Shown one piece after another: positions 6,101 to 8,523 of a stretch of 8,523 nucleotides of DNA (within the stretch, counting starts at the first letter, position 1; each line of letters begins with the position of its first letter). The stretch comes from Candidatus Nealsonbacteria bacterium CG11_big_fil_rev_8_21_14_0_20_37_68. Its GTDB lineage: Bacteria; Patescibacteriota; Minisyncoccia; Minisyncoccales; GCA-002782225. Below the pieces are notes generated by a model that was given only the letters and a program-made list of their open reading frames with translations, had not been told where the DNA came from and searched no databases. The DNA lies in NCBI GenBank assembly GCA_002787295.1, contig PCWJ01000003.1, positions 8,718-17,240 of the forward strand, given 5' to 3'. The translations under genes and the position numbers were made by a program.

Positions 6101-6172
6101 TGGACCCGGGCGGATTTGAACCGCCGATCTCTCGCATGCGAAGCGAGCGTTCTACCACTGAACTACAGGCCC
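6101..6172 (-). tRNA. tRNA-Ala (anticodon CGC)
   Basis: The 72-nt minus-strand sequence folds into a full cloverleaf: acceptor GGGCCTG/CGGGTCC with discriminator A73, D stem GTTC/GAAC with loop AGTGGTA, anticodon stem CTCGC/GCGAG with loop TTCGCAT, variable AGATC, and T stem GGCGG/CCGCC with loop TTCAAAT. The acceptor contains the G3-U70 wobble that identifies alanine tRNAs, which confirms the assignment. CCA is not encoded (CTA follows), so it must be added after transcription. Its first 10 nt overlap the end of the 99-aa gene. A C at position 34 restricts it to GCG codons. Confidence 0.97.
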
Positions 6173-6462
6173 AATTCTTTCTTAATTCTTTTTGCTTCTT
6201 TCTTCACCATCAATCCTTCATGTTCAGCATTATGAGCCGGCGTTCCTTTATAAACCGGTTTTTTCTGGTCTAAGTGAAGATTAAAAATTAAATTATCTTT
6301 CTCTGGTTTTAAAAAAAGATGAAACCTGGGGAAACCGGCAGGGGCAAGAGGGTGGTAAAATACCAACTCACCCCTTTCTTTGGTCTTTGCCCGAAAATGG
6401 TAACCCGATCTCCTCAATAAATCAAGAATATTACCCTTTGGTCTTTTAAGGATAAATTTCAT
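6163..6462 (-). CDS. Conserved small protein of unknown function (99 aa)
   Basis: A basic, apparently soluble 99-aa protein. The core GFPRFHLFLKPEKDNLIFNLHLDQKKP (residues about 43-69) alternates hydrophobic and charged residues like paired beta strands, followed by a short histidine-containing stretch (AHNAEHEG at 75-82) and a basic helix (VKKEAKRIKKEL). I believe the pattern is shared by small orphan proteins of Patescibacteria, from memory only. No function is known to me. The ATG is preceded by no Shine-Dalgarno; the place where one would sit is taken by a parS-like palindrome (6468-6483). The last three codons and the stop TAG lie inside tRNA-Ala: TAG equals tRNA positions 8-10. RNase P cleavage of a shared transcript would therefore remove the stop codon. 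Confidence 0.85.
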   Translation of the reverse strand: MKFILKRPKGNILDLLRRSGYHFRAKTKERGELVFYHPLAPAGFPRFHLFLKPEKDNLIFNLHLDQKKPVYKGTPAHNAEHEGLMVKKEAKRIKKELGL

Positions 6463-6467
6463 TTAAA

Positions 6468-6483
6468 AGTTTCACGGGAAACA
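6468..6483. promoter_or_regulatory. Second parS-like palindrome, hybrid half-sites
   Basis: AGTTTCACGGGAAACA matches the parS consensus TGTTTCACGTGAAACA at 14 of 16 positions. Its left half (GTTTCAC) is parS-like, while the right half (GGGAAAC) has the base preferred by Noc, the ParB relative whose site is ATTTCCCGGGAAAT. It is 5 bp upstream of the ATG of the 99-aa gene, so a bound protein would cover the translation start region in DNA. Confidence 0.55.
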
Positions 6484-6501
6484 TCAGTAAGTTTTTTGAG
6501 A

Positions 6502-6541
6502 AGCGAGGCAGTGCTCTCCGACGAAGCCCCTGCCAAGCGCT
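6502..6541. repeat. Inverted repeat at the end of the membrane protein gene
   Basis: AGCG-A-GGCAG (6502-6511) pairs with CTGCC-AA-G-CGCT (6530-6541), with an 18-nt loop. It shares AGCGAGGCA and CTCCG..GAAGC with the foldback element at 2014-2170, so it is probably a shortened relative. It reaches the stop codon at 6540-6542. No T-tract follows on the minus strand. Confidence 0.5.
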
Positions 6542-7013
6542 ACTCTTTCTCTGATTGTTTTCTTTTTTCTAAGGAAATCTTTAAAATCTTTAAACAGCGG
6601 GTGAAAATAAATATGGCCAACACTTCCAAGCTTATTAATGAAATGTCCTGAAGAATAGTCAGGGGCTCTCCCTTTGAAGAATAGCTGAAGTAGTTTCTGC
6701 TAAAGAAATTAATAACGTAAAGAATGGTAGTAAAGCCAATCCAACCGTAGACAAAATATTCTCCCTGCCTCTCTATTTTGCCTTTTTCCCCCAACCATCT
6801 GATTAATTCTTTGTGGAAAGAATAAATTATCAGAATGCCTAAATAAAGAAGAGTCATGCCAACTGGCGAAAACAAACCCCGGCTGAAAAACTCAACCAAT
6901 TTCATTGTCATTATTACGATAGTTACTCCACCACAAATCCAAAACAGGTTTCGATTTATTTTTCCTTCAATTTCTCTTATAGATTTGACACTGTTTAGAA
7001 ATTTTATTTTCAT
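6540..7013 (-). CDS. Four-helix membrane protein of unknown function
   Basis: A 157-aa integral membrane protein with four hydrophobic segments at about 23-43, 50-66, 87-104 and 121-144, a charged N-terminus (MKIKFLNSVKSIREIEGKINR), a charged loop HKELIRWLGEKGKIERQGE at 67-85 between helices 2 and 3, and a basic C-terminal tail. No catalytic motif or family signature is recognised. The ATG lies inside the preceding XRE gene (47-nt overlap in another frame) and has no Shine-Dalgarno, so translation is probably coupled to that of the regulator. The tight overlap argues that the two work together, perhaps as a membrane-anchored partner or antagonist of the regulator. An immunity, holin-like or sensor role cannot be told apart here. 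Confidence 0.8.
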   Translation of the reverse strand: MKIKFLNSVKSIREIEGKINRNLFWICGGVTIVIMTMKLVEFFSRGLFSPVGMTLLYLGILIIYSFHKELIRWLGEKGKIERQGEYFVYGWIGFTTILYVINFFSRNYFSYSSKGEPLTILQDISLISLEVLAIFIFTRCLKILKISLEKRKQSEKE

Positions 7014-7224
7014 GGATTTTTAATAAATTATCCACAGAAACACCTAAGGCTTTGGCGATTTTAGTTAAGGTATCAATTGTGGGATTGGGATTTTCGCCTG
7101 ATTCAATTTTTACAACGGTATTATAAGCCACTTCGGCGAGTTTTGAGAGTTTATCTTGGGAAAGCCCAAGTTTCTTTCTATGGTACCGGATATTTTCCCC
7201 TATTGTGGATAATTCTCTTGACAT
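6967..7224 (-). CDS. XRE/Cro-family helix-turn-helix regulator
   Basis: The 85-aa product is almost entirely one HTH_3 domain: IGENIRYHRKKLGLSQDKLSK from residue 8, the scanning helix LSQDKLSKLA at 21-30, the recognition helix about 33-41 (AYNTVVKIESG) and the closing TIDTLTKIAKALGVSVDNLL at 49-68. It should bind a short palindrome as a dimer. A 15-bp palindrome (7236-7250) lies 12 bp upstream of its ATG, fitting autoregulation. The size and layout recall the controller proteins of restriction-modification systems, and the divergent gene is a nuclease, but no methylase is present. The gene contains two perfect DnaA boxes. Its 3' end overlaps the membrane protein gene. Confidence 0.93.
   Translation of the reverse strand: MSRELSTIGENIRYHRKKLGLSQDKLSKLAEVAYNTVVKIESGENPNPTIDTLTKIAKALGVSVDNLLKIHENKISKQCQIYKRN
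7028..7036 (+). promoter_or_regulatory. DnaA box (perfect consensus)
   Basis: TTATCCACA, identical to the strong DnaA box consensus, inside the XRE gene where its complement encodes the region VDN. One such box can arise by chance; its partner at 7204-7212 makes it more notable. Confidence 0.4.
7204..7212 (-). promoter_or_regulatory. DnaA box (perfect consensus, opposite orientation)
   Basis: TGTGGATAA on the plus strand is TTATCCACA on the minus strand. It lies at the 5' end of the XRE gene, next to the AT-rich 7225-7330 intergenic region, and faces the box at 7028-7036 across about 170 bp. Confidence 0.4.
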
Positions 7225-7246
7225 ATGTTTAATATTTTAATACTAT
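7218..7246 (+). promoter_or_regulatory. Promoter of the nuclease gene
   Basis: TTGACA (7218-7223) and TACTAT (7241-7246) are separated by exactly 17 bp on the plus strand. The -35 box overlaps the ATG of the XRE gene, and the -10 box lies inside the 7236-7250 palindrome. Transcription would start near 7253, giving a leader of about 78 nt that contains the 7266-7296 palindrome. In the other direction TTCAGA (7258-7263) and TAAAAT (7234-7239), 18 bp apart, are a weaker candidate for the XRE gene, which would make its transcript nearly leaderless. Confidence 0.6.
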
Positions 7247-7250
7247 TAAA
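7236..7250. promoter_or_regulatory. Palindromic operator candidate for the XRE regulator
   Basis: TTTAATA-C-TATTAAA has perfect 7-bp arms around a single central base. It overlaps the -10 of the rightward nuclease promoter and the spacer of the leftward XRE promoter candidate, so a bound XRE dimer could shut off both. An offset repeat AATACTA/TAGTACT (7239-7258) overlaps it and might be a second half-site arrangement. Confidence 0.6.
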
Positions 7251-7265
7251 GTAGTACTCTGAAGG

Positions 7266-7296
7266 ATTATTATCGCAGATTCTCTGCTCTAATAAT
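7266..7296. repeat. 31-bp palindrome in the divergent intergenic region
   Basis: ATTATTA-TC-GCAGA (7266-7279) pairs with TCTGC-TC-TAATAAT (7283-7296) around TTC: 12 of 14 positions pair. It is in the expected 5' leader of the nuclease mRNA, where it would form a hairpin about 35 nt before the ATG, or it may be a second operator. Confidence 0.65.
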
Positions 7297-7330
7297 ACTA
7301 AACAAGTAAAAAATGTAAAGGTTTAAAACT

Positions 7331-8308
7331 ATGAATTTAGTAAACCTCGTTAGAAATTTCACCCCAAATGAATATAGTGATTGTAAAACCACAAAAATTT
7401 CTAACGGGGTAAAAGTAAAATGCGCGTTTTGTGGAAAGGAATATTTTCGGCAAGCGGGGCGGGTAAATGAAGCCAAAAAATTTGGCTGGAATCAGTATTG
7501 CTCCCACGAGTGTCAAAATAAAGCCAGAACTACAAGAATTGAAAAGGTTTGTGGAAACCCTGATTGTAATAATATAGTTTCGCGAGCGCTGAACCAATTT
7601 AAGCAATCTAAATCAGGACTTATTTTCTGTTCTCAATCTTGTGCTGCGATATTTAACAATAAGAAGTGTCTTAAGGGCCACGCGAAAATAAAGCCGAAAT
7701 TAAAAACGTGTGTGCAATGTGGTAAGCAATTTAGAAAAAGTACTGGTAATAAAAAATATTGCTCAATAGAATGTAGAAGACAGGTAGAATGGTATTCGCC
7801 TGAAAAATTGCTAAATATCATAAGAACTACAATTCGAAAGTTAGGAAGAATTCCTGCTAGGCGTGAAATGAGAGGAATAGATAGTGCCTGCCGAAGAATT
7901 TTTGGCTCATGGAATAATGCTATCAAAGCCACCGGTTTTCAGCCAAATCGTTCTCACAATCAACGCATGTATAAATGCGTAAATGCCAAAGCAGATGATG
8001 GACATATGTGTGATTCCGTTTCGGAGCTTTTAATTGACAACTGGTTCACTAAAAATAAAATTCCTCACGAAAGAAATGCGTCCTATCCGAAAACAAACCA
8101 TAGGGCAGATTGGGCGATATCAATCAAAAGCCAAAAAGTATTTATTGAATATTTTGGACTGGCGAAGGATAGTCCTCGGTATGATCGTTCTATCATAAAG
8201 AAAAAAGCATTATGCTGCAGACATAAAATCAAGTTGATAGAAGTTTATCCTTGGGATTTATACCCCAAAATAAATTTGGATACTAAACTAAAAATCTTTC
8301 TAGGTTAG
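7331..8308 (+). CDS. Stand-alone homing-type endonuclease: three zinc clusters, HNH-associated repeat, PD-(D/E)XK/VSR-like nuclease
   Basis: The 325-aa product should bind and cut DNA. Residues 31-148 hold three Cys4 clusters: CAFC with CSHEC (31, 34, 57, 61), CGNPDC with CSQSC (74, 79, 100, 104) and CVQC with CSIEC (127, 130, 144, 148). Residues about 156-203 (SPEKLLNIIRTTIRKLGRIP, then RRIFGSWNNAIKATGF) match the homing-endonuclease-associated DNA-binding repeat. The C-terminal part, about 226-325, looks like a PD-(D/E)XK or VSR/EDxHD-type nuclease: SELLIDNWF with E232, RADWAI with D260, VFIEYFG with E273, and basic K289-K292. No HNH or LAGLIDADG motif is seen. AAAGG 9 nt upstream supports the ATG. 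Codons 5-27 contain a long inverted repeat. The gene ends 4 bp from the 3' end of tRNA-Pro, convergent with it, and is divergent from the XRE gene. The host tRNA is intact, so it is not an intron product. Confidence 0.85.
   Translation: MNLVNLVRNFTPNEYSDCKTTKISNGVKVKCAFCGKEYFRQAGRVNEAKKFGWNQYCSHECQNKARTTRIEKVCGNPDCNNIVSRALNQFKQSKSGLIFCSQSCAAIFNNKKCLKGHAKIKPKLKTCVQCGKQFRKSTGNKKYCSIECRRQVEWYSPEKLLNIIRTTIRKLGRIPARREMRGIDSACRRIFGSWNNAIKATGFQPNRSHNQRMYKCVNAKADDGHMCDSVSELLIDNWFTKNKIPHERNASYPKTNHRADWAISIKSQKVFIEYFGLAKDSPRYDRSIIKKKALCCRHKIKLIEVYPWDLYPKINLDTKLKIFLG
7344..7410. repeat. 16-bp-stem inverted repeat at the start of the nuclease gene
   Basis: The arms 7344-7359 and 7395-7410 pair at 15 of 16 positions (the exception can form G-U), enclosing 35 nt. 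The core is CGTTAGAAATTT/AAATTTCTAACG. The right arm AAATTTCTAACGGGG is identical to 2204-2218 in plsY. It encodes NLVRNF on the left and KISNGV on the right, outside the recognisable domains. In mRNA it could form a strong stem early in the coding region. Confidence 0.75.
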
Positions 8309-8312
8309 CTTG

Positions 8313-8383
8313 TCAGGGCGTTGGGAATTGAACCCAATCTCCATCCTCCCGAAGGATGTGTACTACCGGCATACTCCGCCCTG
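8313..8383 (-). tRNA. tRNA-Pro (anticodon CGG)
   Basis: The 71-nt minus-strand sequence folds as acceptor CAGGGCG/CGCCCTG with A73, D stem GTAT/GTAC with loop GCCGGTA, anticodon stem CATCC/GGATG with loop TTCGGGA, a 4-nt variable region GAGA, and T stem TTGGG/CCCAA with loop TTCAATT. Anticodon CGG with G37 and a C1-G72 pair is typical of proline tRNAs. CCA is not encoded (CAA follows). Its 5' end is 4 nt after the stop codon of the upstream gene, so it is probably cotranscribed and cut out by RNase P. No terminator is seen behind it before the convergent nuclease gene. Confidence 0.96.
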
Positions 8384-8387
8384 TTTT

Positions 8388-8523
8388 TTAAGTTACCCAG
8401 TATTTTTTCTTAGTCATTTCGTCCTTTTTCATCTTTAGTCTCTCTCTTTCTTCCCTGGCTTTTTGGGATAAGGACCTAAGCTCCTTTTCGTTTAACTTGC
8501 CCAATTTTTTAATCTCTTGCAAA
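8388..8523 (-). CDS. C-terminal fragment of an unknown charged protein, cut by the window edge
   Basis: The last 44 codons of a minus-strand gene are visible, ending in TAA at 8388-8390. The peptide (LQEIKKLGKLNEKELRSLSQ, then KAREERERLK, ending KKKYWVT) is very rich in Lys, Arg and Glu and reads as a helix or coiled coil. No start is seen, so it continues beyond the edge. The Glu/Leu/Arg pattern loosely recalls ribosomal protein L29 or a ribosome-associated helix, but this is too little to name it. The tRNA-Pro gene begins 4 nt after its stop. Confidence 0.65.
   Translation of the reverse strand, partial: LQEIKKLGKLNEKELRSLSQKAREERERLKMKKDEMTKKKYWVT

Noticed and set aside
6079..6273. Plus-strand frame of 64 aa (GGFEPPISRM-type peptide)
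   Set aside because: It is the antisense translation of tRNA-Ala, a well-known false protein; no ribosome site.
6540..7224. XRE plus membrane protein as a toxin-antitoxin pair
   Set aside because: The 157-aa four-helix protein is larger than typical membrane toxins and no toxin family is recognisable; kept only as a linked pair of unknown role.
7270..7932. Minus-strand frames at 7270-7476, 7337-7606 and 7633-7932
   Set aside because: Antisense shadows of the zinc-cluster nuclease; no domain signature and no ribosome site.
1..8523. CRISPR array or classical insertion sequence
   Set aside because: No regularly spaced direct repeats and no transposase reading frame were found; the repeats are isolated foldbacks.

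Overview
The window looks like a chromosomal segment of an uncultivated Candidate Phyla Radiation (Patescibacteria) bacterium. The basis is inference: a moderately AT-rich, compact minus-strand gene block, tRNA genes without an encoded CCA end, a DhaL-DegV fusion instead of separate FakA and FakB, short conserved orphan proteins, and many short foldback repeats both between and inside genes. TGA is used as a stop (end of the glycosyltransferase gene), so recoding of TGA is not indicated.

Layout. 41-4010 (minus) is a membrane-lipid block transcribed right to left: a GT4 glycosyltransferase, PlsY (overlapping it by 4 nt, ATGA), then after a 218-bp foldback region a 638-aa protein joining a FakA-type fatty acid kinase to a DegV/FakB fatty-acid-binding domain. 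Together they suggest a route from free fatty acid to acyl-phosphate to lysophosphatidate, plus lipid or envelope glycosylation. 4249-5226 (minus) is dihydroorotase, which contains a near-perfect ParB-type parS palindrome. 5455-5964 is a self-contained cassette on the minus strand: sigma-70 promoter, strong Shine-Dalgarno, 124-aa unknown six-cysteine protein, hairpin terminator. 5971-7224 (minus) runs XRE regulator, four-helix membrane protein, 99-aa conserved small protein, tRNA-Ala(CGC), terminator; the small gene ends inside the tRNA. A second, hybrid parS-like site lies just before the 99-aa gene, and two perfect DnaA boxes lie in the XRE gene. 7331-8308 (plus) is a divergent stand-alone nuclease with three zinc clusters, a homing-endonuclease-associated repeat and a PD-(D/E)XK/VSR-like C-terminus; its likely promoter overlaps a palindromic operator candidate in front of the XRE gene. 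8313-8383 (minus) is tRNA-Pro(CGG), lying 4 nt after the stop of a gene that runs off the right edge.

The most notable points are the paired parS-like sites with DnaA boxes (possible origin-proximal centromere region), the XRE/membrane protein/nuclease divergon, the kinase-carrier fusion next to PlsY, and the unknown cassette gene of different base composition. All functional statements come from reading motifs by eye; no database search was possible.
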